DNA of 43,113 nt from Flavobacteriales bacterium (GTDB lineage: Bacteria; Bacteroidota; Bacteroidia; Flavobacteriales_D; JAHECK01), in NCBI GenBank assembly GCA_024641785.1, contig JAHECK010000011.1, forward strand, positions 1-43,113, written 5' to 3'. Below the pieces are notes generated by a model, which was given only the letters and a program-made list of their open reading frames with translations, made no database searches and was not told where the DNA came from. How positions within the stretch are numbered: the stretch's first letter is position 1; every line of letters begins with the position of its first letter. Made by a program: the position numbers and the translations under genes. Shown in pieces: positions 18,132 to 27,096 of the stretch.

Positions 18132-19006
18132 TGACTAAAGTATTAATAACAGGTGCTGATGGCCAACTAGGGAAATCCCTTGAAAAATGTTCCCATCAAA
18201 AAAAAGATCACTTTTTATTTACAAATTCAAAGGAACTCGACATCTGTGATCCTATATCGATCCGAACTGTTCTAGGTTCTTTTAAGCCTGATTATATTAT
18301 TAATTGCGCTGCATATACTGCAGTTGATAAAGCTGAAGAAGATAAAATAAAAGCCTTTCTGGTAAATAGAGATGGTGTTATTAATTTAATAGAGGAAAGT
18401 GCATCCCTTAAATGTAAAATAATACATATTTCAACCGATTATGTTTTCAGTGGAAATGCTAAGCATCCATATAAGGAAGATGATGAATTAGACCCTCAAT
18501 CAATTTATGGGTATTCGAAAGCTGAAGGAGAAAAAGCATTATTAGAATTAGCAGAAACTCGTTCTATTATTATAAGAACTTCTTGGTTATACTCAGAATT
18601 CGGTCATAATTTTTTAAAAACTATGCTTCGTTTGGGCGCTGAAAAAGAGAGCATAAATGTAGTGAACGATCAACTTGGAACCCCAACCTATGCAAGCGAT
18701 CTAGCGAATGCAATTCTTATGATCATTGATAAGAATATTGCCTTTGGAAAACATTCAAACCTACTACACTTTTCAAATTCTGGTCTAACTAACTGGTACG
18801 AATTTGCAATCGCCATAATGAAGTTTTCCGATTTAAAATGTAAAGTCAATCCAATCCCAACCTCTTCTTATCCAACAGCTGCTAAACGTCCCGCTTATAG
18901 CGAATTAAATTGTCAGAAAATTGAAGGATTATTAAATTATAAAATAAGGGATTGGGAATTAGCTTTAAAAGAGTGCCTTTTTGAAATTAATTTAGAAACA
19001 AAATGA
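18131..19006 (+). CDS. rfbD: RfbD, dTDP-4-dehydrorhamnose reductase
   Basis: Last step of dTDP-L-rhamnose synthesis, NAD(P)H-dependent reduction. The 291-residue SDR-fold protein has the nucleotide-binding TGADGQLG near the N-terminus, then IINCAAYTAVDKAEED, STDYVFSG, and the catalytic YGYSKAEGE (Tyr-x3-Lys). The GTPTYASDLA segment is typical of RmlD. Start overlaps the rfbC stop by one base and the end overlaps rfbB by 4 bases (ATGA). Confidence 0.95.
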   Translation: MTKVLITGADGQLGKSLEKCSHQKKDHFLFTNSKELDICDPISIRTVLGSFKPDYIINCAAYTAVDKAEEDKIKAFLVNRDGVINLIEESASLKCKIIHISTDYVFSGNAKHPYKEDDELDPQSIYGYSKAEGEKALLELAETRSIIIRTSWLYSEFGHNFLKTMLRLGAEKESINVVNDQLGTPTYASDLANAILMIIDKNIAFGKHSNLLHFSNSGLTNWYEFAIAIMKFSDLKCKVNPIPTSSYPTAAKRPAYSELNCQKIEGLLNYKIRDWELALKECLFEINLETK

Positions 19007-20022
19007 AAAATATTCTTGTCACCGGAGGAGCCGGATTTATAGGCTCTAATTTCGTCGAATACTTTTGTAATAAATATCCGGATTACCATCTTGTTAACCT
19101 TGATAAACTTACTTACGCAGGGAATCTGGAAAATTTAAAAGAAGTTGAAAATAAATCGAACTATACTTTTATCAAAGGGGATATCACCGATAAAGAACTT
19201 GTGAAACATTTATTCGAAAAGTATTCTTTTCAAGGTGTGATCCATTTTGCAGCTGAATCTCATGTTGACAATTCAATTGAAGGACCGGCTGAATTTATTG
19301 AAACGAATATTGTAGGTTCATTTATTCTCCTAGAAACGGCAAGAAATCAATGGATGAAAGGTCCGGGTGAAGTAAGAAAAGAATATGAAAATGCCCGTTT
19401 CTTGCATGTAAGCACCGATGAAGTATATGGCAGTTTAGGTGCCAAAGGATTATTTAGTGAAACTACTCCTTATGCTCCAAATAGTCCATATAGTGCCAGT
19501 AAAGCTTCCAGTGATTTTATTGTTAGAAGTTATTTTCATACTTACAAAATGCCTGTAGTCACTACAAATTGCTCTAATAATTATGGGCCAAAGCAACATG
19601 ATGAAAAGCTAATTCCGACGATTATCAGAAAAGCGTTAAGCAATGAGATCATTCCAATTTATGGAGATGGTACAAATATCAGGGATTGGTTATACGTACT
19701 TGATCATTGCAAAGGAATAGATCTCGCGTTTCACAATGGTAGATATGGTGAAACCTATAATATTGGAGGAAGAAATGAGCGAAATAATAATCAAATAGCA
19801 GATAAAATATGTGCTATTCTTGATAGTATTTACCCTAAAAAAGATGGCTCATCATATAGTAAATTAATTCACTTTGTAAAAGATAGAGCGGGACATGACC
19901 AAAGATATGCTATTGATGCAGATAAAATTGAAAGTGAATTAGGCTGGAAAGCAGATGAAAATTTCGATAGTGGTATTTTAAAAACGATTAACTGGTATTT
20001 AAATAAATACAAAAATCAATAG
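19003..20022 (+). CDS. rfbB: RfbB, dTDP-glucose 4,6-dehydratase
   Basis: Second step of dTDP-rhamnose synthesis. The 339-residue SDR enzyme has GGAGFIGSNFVEY at the N-terminus, THVDNSI-type substrate residues in ESHVDNSIEGP, STDEVYGSL carrying the catalytic Asp-Glu pair, YSASKASSD (Tyr-x3-Lys), and RDWLYVLDHCKGI. These separate it from the related decarboxylase at the start of the cluster. The length is normal. Confidence 0.95.
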   Translation: MKNILVTGGAGFIGSNFVEYFCNKYPDYHLVNLDKLTYAGNLENLKEVENKSNYTFIKGDITDKELVKHLFEKYSFQGVIHFAAESHVDNSIEGPAEFIETNIVGSFILLETARNQWMKGPGEVRKEYENARFLHVSTDEVYGSLGAKGLFSETTPYAPNSPYSASKASSDFIVRSYFHTYKMPVVTTNCSNNYGPKQHDEKLIPTIIRKALSNEIIPIYGDGTNIRDWLYVLDHCKGIDLAFHNGRYGETYNIGGRNERNNNQIADKICAILDSIYPKKDGSSYSKLIHFVKDRAGHDQRYAIDADKIESELGWKADENFDSGILKTINWYLNKYKNQ

Positions 20023-20024
20023 TG

Positions 20025-21725
20025 ATGAGATCGTCATTAAGTAAAGCTAAGGAATGGTTAGATCCTTTTTTCGACCAGAAAAGTAGAATCATAGTACAAA
20101 ATTGGGTCGATCAAGATTCTCCTGAACTGGAAGAAGCATTTTATAAGGATCTTGAATTCGGCACAGGAGGAATGAGAGGGATAATGGGTGTTGGAACGAA
20201 TCGAATAAATAAGTATTCGATTGGAAAAGCAACACTAGGATTAGCTAATTATCTGATTGAACATTTTCCTAATCAAGAATTATCAGTTGCAATTGCATTT
20301 GATTGCAGAAATAATTCTCTCAATTTTGCGCAATATGCTGCTAATGTACTTTCCTCAAAAGGAATAAAAGCATATTTATTCGAAGAGCTTAGACCTACTC
20401 CATTATTAAGTTTTGCAGTTAGATACCTTAAATGCAATGCCGGAATTGTGATTACAGCTTCGCATAATCCTAAAGAATATAATGGGTACAAAGTATATTG
20501 GAATGATGGCGCTCAATTAGTCTCTCCAAATGATAAAGGAGTTTTAAGTGCCGTAAATGAAATTAGATCCTTTAAAGAAATAGATTTTAAAGGAGACGAA
20601 AATTTAATTAAAATCATTGATTCGTCTGTGGAAGCGGCTTATTTTGAAAAAGTAAAAGCGCTAATTTTTGATACCCAAAAAATCGATAAGTCTATACCGA
20701 TCGTATTTACATCTATACATGGGACGGGTGAAACAATGATTCCAAAGCTAATGGCCCAGCTTGGATTTACTCATTTTCAAAGTGTTTCAGAGCAATCAGA
20801 ACCTAATGGTAATTTCCCGACTGTGGAATCCCCTAACCCCGAAGAAAGATCCGCGTTGAGTATGGCTATTGATCTTGCCAAAGAGCAAAATGCAGAACTC
20901 GTTTTAGGGACTGATCCGGATACAGATCGTGTTGGACTAGCAATTAAAAATAATGAAGGAGAATGGATTTTATTAAATGGTAACCAAGCGGGAAGTATTT
21001 TAATAAATTATTTACTAGAGAAGTTGAATCCTTCAGAATATGAACGCTCCTTTATTTGCAAAACCATCGTTACAACTCAGTTAATAGAAGAAATTGCCAG
21101 TTCATATAATGTAAAGTGTATAAATACCTTAACTGGATTTAAATATATAGCACAAGTCATTAGAGAACAAGAAGGGAAAATGAAATTCATAGGGGGTGGA
21201 GAAGAAAGTTTTGGTTATTTAGCAGGTGATTTCGTTAGAGATAAAGATGCGGTAATGGCAGTTGCTATTTTTTCTCAAATTGCCGGTATATGCAAGGCCA
21301 ATGGTACTAGTTTATATCAATATCTCCTTTCTATTTATAAGAAACATGGAGTTTATAAAGAGAGGTTGCTTTCCATTAGCAAAAAGGGGAAAGCCGGATT
21401 AGAAGCGATTATCCAGTTAATGGAAAATTACAGAACAAATACCCCAAAAGAACTTGCTGGAGAAAAAGTGATTTCATTTTTTGATTATTTAAGTGGAGTT
21501 AAGAAAAACATAATTAATGGAAATGAAGAACAAATTGGTCTTGAGAAATCAAATGTGCTTCAATTTTTGACTGAAAATGGATCGCTTATAACTGTTCGAC
21601 CTTCCGGAACAGAGCCCAAAATAAAATACTATTTTAGTGTAAAAGAAGATGGAAATAATTCCATTGAAAATCTACTTATCGAAGCTGAACTGCATTTGGA
21701 TCGATTAGAAAAAGAGTTTATATAG
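20025..21725 (+). CDS. Phosphohexomutase (phosphoglucomutase/phosphomannomutase family)
   Basis: It likely interconverts glucose-6-phosphate and glucose-1-phosphate, feeding rfbA. The protein has 567 residues by ATG 20025, plus one if GTG 20022 is used, which would overlap the rfbB stop by one base. All four alpha-D-phosphohexomutase loops are present: TASHNP with phosphoserine S146, metal-binding DPDTD at D297/D299/D301, GEESFGY with E393-E394-S395, and phosphate-binding RPSGTEPK near 525. The early GTGGMRG motif places it in the large PgcA/PGM2-like subgroup. Specificity (glucose, mannose or pentose) is not determined by sequence alone; cluster context favours glucose. Confidence 0.9.
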   Translation: MRSSLSKAKEWLDPFFDQKSRIIVQNWVDQDSPELEEAFYKDLEFGTGGMRGIMGVGTNRINKYSIGKATLGLANYLIEHFPNQELSVAIAFDCRNNSLNFAQYAANVLSSKGIKAYLFEELRPTPLLSFAVRYLKCNAGIVITASHNPKEYNGYKVYWNDGAQLVSPNDKGVLSAVNEIRSFKEIDFKGDENLIKIIDSSVEAAYFEKVKALIFDTQKIDKSIPIVFTSIHGTGETMIPKLMAQLGFTHFQSVSEQSEPNGNFPTVESPNPEERSALSMAIDLAKEQNAELVLGTDPDTDRVGLAIKNNEGEWILLNGNQAGSILINYLLEKLNPSEYERSFICKTIVTTQLIEEIASSYNVKCINTLTGFKYIAQVIREQEGKMKFIGGGEESFGYLAGDFVRDKDAVMAVAIFSQIAGICKANGTSLYQYLLSIYKKHGVYKERLLSISKKGKAGLEAIIQLMENYRTNTPKELAGEKVISFFDYLSGVKKNIINGNEEQIGLEKSNVLQFLTENGSLITVRPSGTEPKIKYYFSVKEDGNNSIENLLIEAELHLDRLEKEFI

Positions 21726-21727
21726 CT

Positions 21728-22180
21728 TTGGATATTAGCGGTTTAACCGAATGGGGTTATATAGGGATGTTTTTAGCCGGCCTATTAGCCGGAACTGTGG
21801 TCCCATTTAGCAGTGAAGTTGTTTTAGTCAGTTTGCTATTACTTGGATTTCAAGGCTTCCCATTGCTCATAGTAGCAAGTATTGGCAACTGGATCGGAGG
21901 GATGTCTACTTATTATGTAGGTTTCCTTGGAAAAACCGAATGGCTTGAAAAATATTTTGGAGTTGCAAAAGAAAAAATTATTGCCTTTAAAGCAAAGCTA
22001 AATAAATGGGGCTCTTTTTGGGCATTACTGAGTTGGGTTCCAGTAGGTGGAAATGTAATTACTGCAGCTCTAGGCTTTTTTAAAGTTCCTATTATCCCTG
22101 TAGCAATTTATATGATGATCGGTAAAGTTATTCGTTATGCAATCATCATTTATATCACTTTAGAATCGATGCAAAATTAA
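21728..22180 (+). CDS. YqaA/DedA-like (VTT-domain) membrane protein
   Basis: 150 residues, polytopic, related to the YqaA branch of the DedA/VTT superfamily, which is implicated in lipid scrambling and envelope homeostasis. Typical features are VVPFSSEVVL in the first hairpin and the SWVPVGGNVITAALGFFKVP stretch, with the Gly/Pro-containing re-entrant region. The start is TTG 21728, two bases after the mutase stop. The next in-frame ATG (codon 14) would remove part of the first membrane segment, so TTG is preferred. It converges on pyk, and the two stops share the tetranucleotide TTAA. Confidence 0.82.
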   Translation: MDISGLTEWGYIGMFLAGLLAGTVVPFSSEVVLVSLLLLGFQGFPLLIVASIGNWIGGMSTYYVGFLGKTEWLEKYFGVAKEKIIAFKAKLNKWGSFWALLSWVPVGGNVITAALGFFKVPIIPVAIYMMIGKVIRYAIIIYITLESMQN

Positions 22181-23601
22181 ACTCGGCTTAGCTTCATCAT
22201 ATTTGACATTCCCGTTTCCTTAACAGGCATACTAGCAATATTCACAATAAGATCTCCTTTTTTAACATCATTATCCTTAGTCAGGCGCTCTATGATATCA
22301 AAAATAGTTTCATCTGTACTTACGTTTCTATCATAATACTTGCATTCAACTCCTCTAACTAAGCTTAATTGGGAAAGCAGTTTTCTATTGGATGTAAAAG
22401 CAAAAATATTCGCTTTTGGACGCATACTGGAAATTCGATAAGCAGAATAACCGGAATGAGTCATGATCACTATCGCTTTTGCTGCTACTTTATCACTTAA
22501 TTCGGCTGTTGAGAAACAAATTGAATCTGTAATAAAGCGCTCATTTTGATAATTTAAATTCTTTTTAGTCTCTACTCTGTCTTGTTTATATTCTTCAATT
22601 CGAGTAATTATCTGAGACATTGCAAGAACAGTTTCAACAGGATATTTTCCGACAGAGGTCTCTGCGCTAAGCATTACCGCGTCAGCACTATCAAGAACAG
22701 CATTCGCCACATCATTTACTTCTGCTCTTGTTGGTGTTGGGCTTTCGATCATACTCTCCATCATTTGAGTTGCTACGATGGTAGGCTTGGCCATTTTCTT
22801 ACAAAGTCTGATAATCCTTTTTTGAACCAAAGGAACATCCTGCATTGGAATTTCAACACCCAGATCACCACGTGCGATCATAATAGCATCAGAATATCGT
22901 ATAATTTCTTTTATATGTTTTATTGCTTCCGGCTTTTCAATTTTAGCTACAACTCTTGCATGCTTATTCTTTGCATTAATCAAATTCTTAAGTTGAATTA
23001 CATCTTCCGGTTCCCTGACAAAAGAGAGTCCTATCCAATCAAAATCCATATCTAAGGCAAACTGAAGGTCTTTTAAATCTTTTTCAGTAAGACTAGGAAT
23101 TGAAACTTTGGTATCAGGCAGATTCACTCCTTTTCTTGAAGAAACGATTCCATCATTTAAAAATTTAGCTGTTACCCATTTATCATTATCTGTGGTAAGA
23201 ATTTCAAGCTTTAGTTTGCCATCATCAATTAAAATCACTTCTCCCACTTCTACATCTTTTGGGAAATCCAGATGAGTAATAGATAATCGATCTTTATTTC
23301 CGACCAAGTCTTCAATCCCAAAAAGGATTTCGTCTCCTTTTTTCACTGAAAAAGAACCATTTTCAACCTCCCCTATTCGTAATTTTGGCCCTTGCAGATC
23401 TGCTAATATTGCTGTATGAACATTTAATTCTTCATCGATCGATCTTAACATCTCCACAAGTAATTTATAATCCTGGTGTTTGCCATGAGAAAAATTAATT
23501 CGACATACATTCATTCCCACCTGAATCATTCTTTTAAGGACCTCTCTATTGTTAGTTGAGGGTCCCATAGTGGCCACTATTTTTGTTTTCTTCTTAATCA
23601 T
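22177..23601 (-). CDS. pyk: Pyruvate kinase
   Basis: It converts phosphoenolpyruvate and ADP to pyruvate and ATP in glycolysis. At 474 residues it is the short form without the C-terminal PEP-utiliser-like extension. Conserved blocks are KTKIVATMGPS, RINFSHG (substrate), VVAKIEKPEAI with the catalytic Lys-Glu, IARGDLGVEIP (metal), and ATQMMESMI. It overlaps the upstream IPExxxVDY gene by 4 bases and is the last gene of the acpP-fabF-rnc operon. No terminator hairpin follows. Its stop codon overlaps that of the convergent gene. Confidence 0.97.
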   Translation of the reverse strand: MIKKKTKIVATMGPSTNNREVLKRMIQVGMNVCRINFSHGKHQDYKLLVEMLRSIDEELNVHTAILADLQGPKLRIGEVENGSFSVKKGDEILFGIEDLVGNKDRLSITHLDFPKDVEVGEVILIDDGKLKLEILTTDNDKWVTAKFLNDGIVSSRKGVNLPDTKVSIPSLTEKDLKDLQFALDMDFDWIGLSFVREPEDVIQLKNLINAKNKHARVVAKIEKPEAIKHIKEIIRYSDAIMIARGDLGVEIPMQDVPLVQKRIIRLCKKMAKPTIVATQMMESMIESPTPTRAEVNDVANAVLDSADAVMLSAETSVGKYPVETVLAMSQIITRIEEYKQDRVETKKNLNYQNERFITDSICFSTAELSDKVAAKAIVIMTHSGYSAYRISSMRPKANIFAFTSNRKLLSQLSLVRGVECKYYDRNVSTDETIFDIIERLTKDNDVKKGDLIVNIASMPVKETGMSNMMKLSRV

Positions 23602-24020
23602 ATGTATAAAAGATTCTGTCTTGATCGAAGCGAATTTACATCAATTTCGAATGCCATGTTTATAAGATTCGATTTTCTAAGAGCAATAATTAATTCATCA
23701 AGCGACTTACTATAGAAATCGCTTACTTTTAAAAAATAATCTGCTGCTTTTAGTTCTGGAATGAGAAAACCCTGTTCATGTCTATTACAAATTAGTTCAA
23801 ATTCAACTTCAGAATCAATATCCTGGTAGTAATAGTTTGAAAAACATAATGGTTCATCCCCTTTATTTAATCTAATAATAATTTCCGCATCACTCTTTAT
23901 CAGATCAAGACCTAAAGTTCTATTTACGGTCCAACAAAGTCTATAATCCTGAACATGAGAGGAGATTCCCAATAATTTAAAATCAAATTCGATCTCTTCT
24001 TCCAGTGTAAACTTCGCCAT
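23598..24020 (-). CDS. IPExxxVDY family protein
   Basis: 140 residues, a family nearly restricted to Bacteroidota and named for a C-terminal motif, seen here as IPELKAADY (the Val replaced by Ala). No enzymatic motif, signal peptide or membrane segment is visible, and function is unknown. It sits between rnc and pyk, separated from rnc by 2 bases and overlapping pyk by 4, which is its usual location in the phylum and the main support for the family call. Confidence 0.88.
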   Translation of the reverse strand: MAKFTLEEEIEFDFKLLGISSHVQDYRLCWTVNRTLGLDLIKSDAEIIIRLNKGDEPLCFSNYYYQDIDSEVEFELICNRHEQGFLIPELKAADYFLKVSDFYSKSLDELIIALRKSNLINMAFEIDVNSLRSRQNLLYI

Positions 24021-24022
24021 TA

Positions 24023-24742
24023 TTAGGTGTTTTCAGTTATATCCAGCAGTTTTATTGCCTTTTGACTTGCTGCTTGTTCGGCAGATTTAATTGTAGATCC
24101 CCTCGCTTTACAAAGCAAGGCATTATCTATATATAATTCTACTTCAAATGTAAGTTTATGAACTATTTCGATTGAATTAAACTTAAGTTCCTTTTTATTC
24201 TTTTGAACCCATTGATAAATTTGAGATTTAAAATCATCATCAATAAAAAGATAATTATCAATCTCTGTAAACCGTTTTAAAAGTAAAATAAATCTTTTTT
24301 GAATAAAAGGATATCCTTTTCTTAAATAGATCGCTCCAATCAATGCTTCAAATGCATTCCCGGAAAGATTGAGCATTGCATTTTTATTTTTAACATCAGA
24401 AACTAATAAATTATCAAGTCCTGTTGATCGAGCCAGATGTCCCAGATGTTTTCTACTTACTAGTTTGGATCTTGCCTTTGTTAAGAATCCTTCATTCTCA
24501 TTTGGGTAATAATGATAAAGATAATCACTAATTATTGAATCGATAACGGCATCGCCTAAAAACTCTAATCTCTCATTTGAATGGCGTACTCCAGCGACTT
24601 TACTGGATGTCATCGATTTATGAAGTAAGGCTTGTCGATATAATTGTAAATAGTAGGGAGAAAACCCAAAATACTCTTTCAAATAGCGTTTCAATAATCT
24701 ATCTGAATCGCTTTTTAAGGAAAAAAAAGCGTTTATTTCCAA
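24023..24742 (-). CDS. rnc: Ribonuclease III
   Basis: It cleaves double-stranded RNA in rRNA maturation and mRNA turnover. The 239 residues hold the endonuclease domain with signature ERLEFLGDA at 57-65 (E57 and D64 match the metal ligands E38 and D45 of the E. coli enzyme) and a C-terminal double-stranded-RNA-binding domain at about 160-235. At the position of E. coli D114 it has Asn129 (GNAFEALIGA), with the following catalytic Glu at E132 retained. The Asn may be lineage-typical. It lies 5 bases after fabF. Confidence 0.94.
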   Translation of the reverse strand: MEINAFFSLKSDSDRLLKRYLKEYFGFSPYYLQLYRQALLHKSMTSSKVAGVRHSNERLEFLGDAVIDSIISDYLYHYYPNENEGFLTKARSKLVSRKHLGHLARSTGLDNLLVSDVKNKNAMLNLSGNAFEALIGAIYLRKGYPFIQKRFILLLKRFTEIDNYLFIDDDFKSQIYQWVQKNKKELKFNSIEIVHKLTFEVELYIDNALLCKARGSTIKSAEQAASQKAIKLLDITENT

Positions 24743-24747
24743 AGGTA

Positions 24748-26001
24748 CTAACCGTTAAATTTTCTAAATACAACGGAGGTGTTATGACCTCCAAAACCAA
24801 AAGTATTGCTAATAGCTACGTTTACTACTCTTTCTTGACCTACATTAAAAGTAAGATTCAACTTAGCATCTATTTCCGGATCGTCTGTAAAATGGTTGAT
24901 CGTAGGAGGTACAAAATTATTCCTTATTGCTAAAACAGAGGCTATTGCTTCAACCGCTCCTGCACCACCAAGAAGATGGCCGGTCATCGATTTTGTAGAA
25001 CTTATATTCATTTTATAAGCCTGATCCCCAAAAACATCTTTAATTGCTAGTGTTTCTGCAATATCACCAAGAGGTGTTGACGTTCCATGAACATTAATAT
25101 AGTCCACTTCACTTGTATTCAATTGAGCATCATTAAGAGCATCGATCATTACCAATTTTGCACCTAATCCTTCCGGATGAGGGGCCGTCATATGATAAGC
25201 ATCAGAAGATAATCCTCCTCCAATTAATTCACATAATATCGTTGCTCCTCGTTTTTTTGCATGCTCAAGCTCCTCTAAAATTAAAGCTCCACCACCTTCT
25301 CCTAAAACAAAACCATCTCTGTCTTTGTCAAAAGGTCGAGAAGCGGTTTCTGGACTTTCATTTCTTGTAGATAAGGCATGCATTGAATTAAATCCACCTA
25401 TCCCTGCTTCACAAACAGCTGCTTCAGATCCTCCACTAATAAATACATCAGCTTTACCCAGACGGATATAATTAAAAGCATCAATAATGGCATTCGAAGC
25501 AGAAGCACAAGCAGAAACCGTTGAATAGTTGGGTCCGTGAAAACCGTACCTCATGGAGATTTGTCCAGAAGCCATATCGGCGATCATTTTTGGGATAAAA
25601 AACGGATTGAATCTTGGTGTTCCGTCGCCTTGTGCAAAAGTGACACATTCGTTTTGGAATGTTTCTAAACCTCCAATTCCGGAACCCCAAATAACTCCTG
25701 CTCTTATTTTATTTAATTTATCAAGATCGATTCCTGAATTCCTCAATGCTTCTTCAGAAGCAGCAATTGCGAAATGTGTAAATCGATCCATTTTTCGCGC
25801 CTCTTTTTTGGAAACAAATTCCTCAATGTCAAAATTTTTGACTTCGCAAGCGAATTGTGTTTTAAAAAGAGAGGCATTAAAAAGGGTTATTGGAGCAGCT
25901 CCACTTCGGCCATGAACAAGTCCATCCCAAAAGGATTCAACATTATTCCCAATAGGAGTAATGGCACCTAGACCTGTAACAACAACCCTTTTTAATTCCA
26001 T
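24748..26001 (-). CDS. fabF: FabF, beta-ketoacyl-ACP synthase II
   Basis: Elongating condensing enzyme of type II fatty acid synthesis. The 417 residues include the active-site Cys165 (SACASASNA), the first catalytic His in NVHGTSTPLGD and the second in STGHLLGGAGAVEA. The N-terminus (RVVVTGLGAITPIG) and the glycine-rich end (NTFGFGGHN) are typical of the family. It lies 16 bases downstream of acpP and 5 bases upstream of rnc. The acpP-fabF-rnc order is widely conserved. Confidence 0.97.
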   Translation of the reverse strand: MELKRVVVTGLGAITPIGNNVESFWDGLVHGRSGAAPITLFNASLFKTQFACEVKNFDIEEFVSKKEARKMDRFTHFAIAASEEALRNSGIDLDKLNKIRAGVIWGSGIGGLETFQNECVTFAQGDGTPRFNPFFIPKMIADMASGQISMRYGFHGPNYSTVSACASASNAIIDAFNYIRLGKADVFISGGSEAAVCEAGIGGFNSMHALSTRNESPETASRPFDKDRDGFVLGEGGGALILEELEHAKKRGATILCELIGGGLSSDAYHMTAPHPEGLGAKLVMIDALNDAQLNTSEVDYINVHGTSTPLGDIAETLAIKDVFGDQAYKMNISSTKSMTGHLLGGAGAVEAIASVLAIRNNFVPPTINHFTDDPEIDAKLNLTFNVGQERVVNVAISNTFGFGGHNTSVVFRKFNG

Positions 26002-26017
26002 AAATTAATTAAAATAT

Positions 26018-26254
26018 TTATTTCGTGTTTTCTTCGATATACTCTACAGCTTGCGCTACAGTTTGGATTTTTTCAGCTTGGTCATCTGGAATAGCAATAT
26101 TAAATTCCTTTTCAAATTCCATGATCAATTCAACTGTATCCAGTGAATCAGCTCCAAGGTCATTTGTGAAGCTTGCTTCAGCTGTAACTTCACTTTCGTC
26201 AACACCTAATTTGTCAACAATGATTTCAATAACTTTAACTTTAACGTCAGACAT
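26018..26254 (-). CDS. acpP: Acyl carrier protein
   Basis: A 78-residue acidic carrier. The phosphopantetheine attachment site is Ser37 in [12 protein letters not shown]. Four-helix composition and length are standard. It is first in the leftward operon acpP-fabF-rnc-IPExxxVDY-pyk. A near-consensus -7 element (TTTCTTTG on the minus strand, 26291-26284) may drive it. Confidence 0.97.
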   Translation of the reverse strand: MSDVKVKVIEIIVDKLGVDESEVTAEASFTNDLGADSLDTVELIMEFEKEFNIAIPDDQAEKIQTVAQAVEYIEENTK

Positions 26255-26319
26255 ATCTATTTTTATTAGATTATTTCAAGCCGCAAAGAAAATACATTTA
26301 AGGATAATATAAAATTATT

Positions 26320-26985
26320 TCAATTATAAATCGATAAAACCTGTTCTATTGATTTTCTTTTCAGATGAGGAACGCTTGCATTTTCCGTCGGGTAACCAAT
26401 AGGTATCAACAAAAATGCCTTTTCATTCTCAGGTCTATTTAACACTTTTTCTAAAAAATTCATTGGGCTTGGAGTATGCGTTAAAGCAACTAAACCAGCA
26501 TTATGGATGGCACTTAACAAGAATCCAACTGCAATTCCTACCGATTCGCTTATATAATAATTTTTCTTTTTCTCATTATTTACCAAGTCAAAGGGTTTTT
26601 TAAAAACGACGATAATCCAGGGAGCGATATCAATAAATGGTTTATTATAATCGGTTTCAAATGGTTCAAGATCTTTTAACCATTCTTCACTCATTCTACC
26701 ATTGTAACTTTTATACTCTTCTTCTTCTGCCGCTATTCTAATTTTATGCTTTAACTCCGGATTTGAAACTGCACAAAATGACCAGGGTTGTTTATGAGCT
26801 CCCGATGGAGCAGAAGAGGCTGTCATCACAATGTTCTCAATTATTTCTTGAGGCACTTTTTTATTGGAAAACTCTCTTACACTTCTGCGTTTATCCATTT
26901 TCTTATAAAAATCATGGCTATTCTCAAGCATTTTTTCTTCACTTTGAAACTCAAAGTTTAAATCAATAAATTTTTGCTTATTCAT
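26320..26985 (-). CDS. Iodotyrosine-deiodinase-like flavoprotein (nitroreductase superfamily)
   Basis: An FMN-dependent reductase of 221 residues that follows the IYD subgroup rather than general nitroreductases. FMN-binding RRSVREFS is at 33-40, followed by APSGAHKQPW at 59-68. The substrate-lid triad that holds the amino-acid zwitterion in IYD is present with the correct spacing: E90, Y94 and K115, matching E157, Y161 and K182 of the human enzyme. LTHTPSPMNFL and IPIGYPTENASVPHLKRK also match. It resembles bacterial homologues such as the characterised Haliscomenobacter enzyme, as I recall that sequence. It is divergent from purN and 65 bases from acpP. The native substrate is unknown; halotyrosine reduction is inferred. 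Confidence 0.8.
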   Translation of the reverse strand: MNKQKFIDLNFEFQSEEKMLENSHDFYKKMDKRRSVREFSNKKVPQEIIENIVMTASSAPSGAHKQPWSFCAVSNPELKHKIRIAAEEEEYKSYNGRMSEEWLKDLEPFETDYNKPFIDIAPWIIVVFKKPFDLVNNEKKKNYYISESVGIAVGFLLSAIHNAGLVALTHTPSPMNFLEKVLNRPENEKAFLLIPIGYPTENASVPHLKRKSIEQVLSIYN

Positions 26986-27070
26986 ACCGTGTTTATTAGC
27001 GTATTTACTATTGTAAATAAATTATTGTGATATTTTATAGCAAAATATAATTAATTGAATTCAATCGTTC

Positions 27071-27078
27071 TACTTTTG
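27071..27078 (+). promoter_or_regulatory. Promoter -7 element of purN
   Basis: TACTTTTG fits TAnnTTTG and predicts a start near 27082, about 15 bases before the purN ATG. No -33 TTTG is found at the normal spacing. Confidence 0.55.
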
Positions 27079-27096
27079 TCGCAAATAATCAACTAA

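Noticed and set aside
22582-23055. 157-residue open frame opposite pyk
   Set aside because: It lies wholly antisense within a well-conserved pyruvate kinase, is rich in Cys/Phe/Asn as expected from reversed codons, and has no recognisable domain.
24577-24933. 118-residue frame across the rnc/fabF junction on the plus strand
   Set aside because: It spans two real genes on the opposite strand and has no family resemblance.
25553-25915. 120-residue open frame opposite fabF
   Set aside because: Shadow of conserved fabF codons; no start context or domain.
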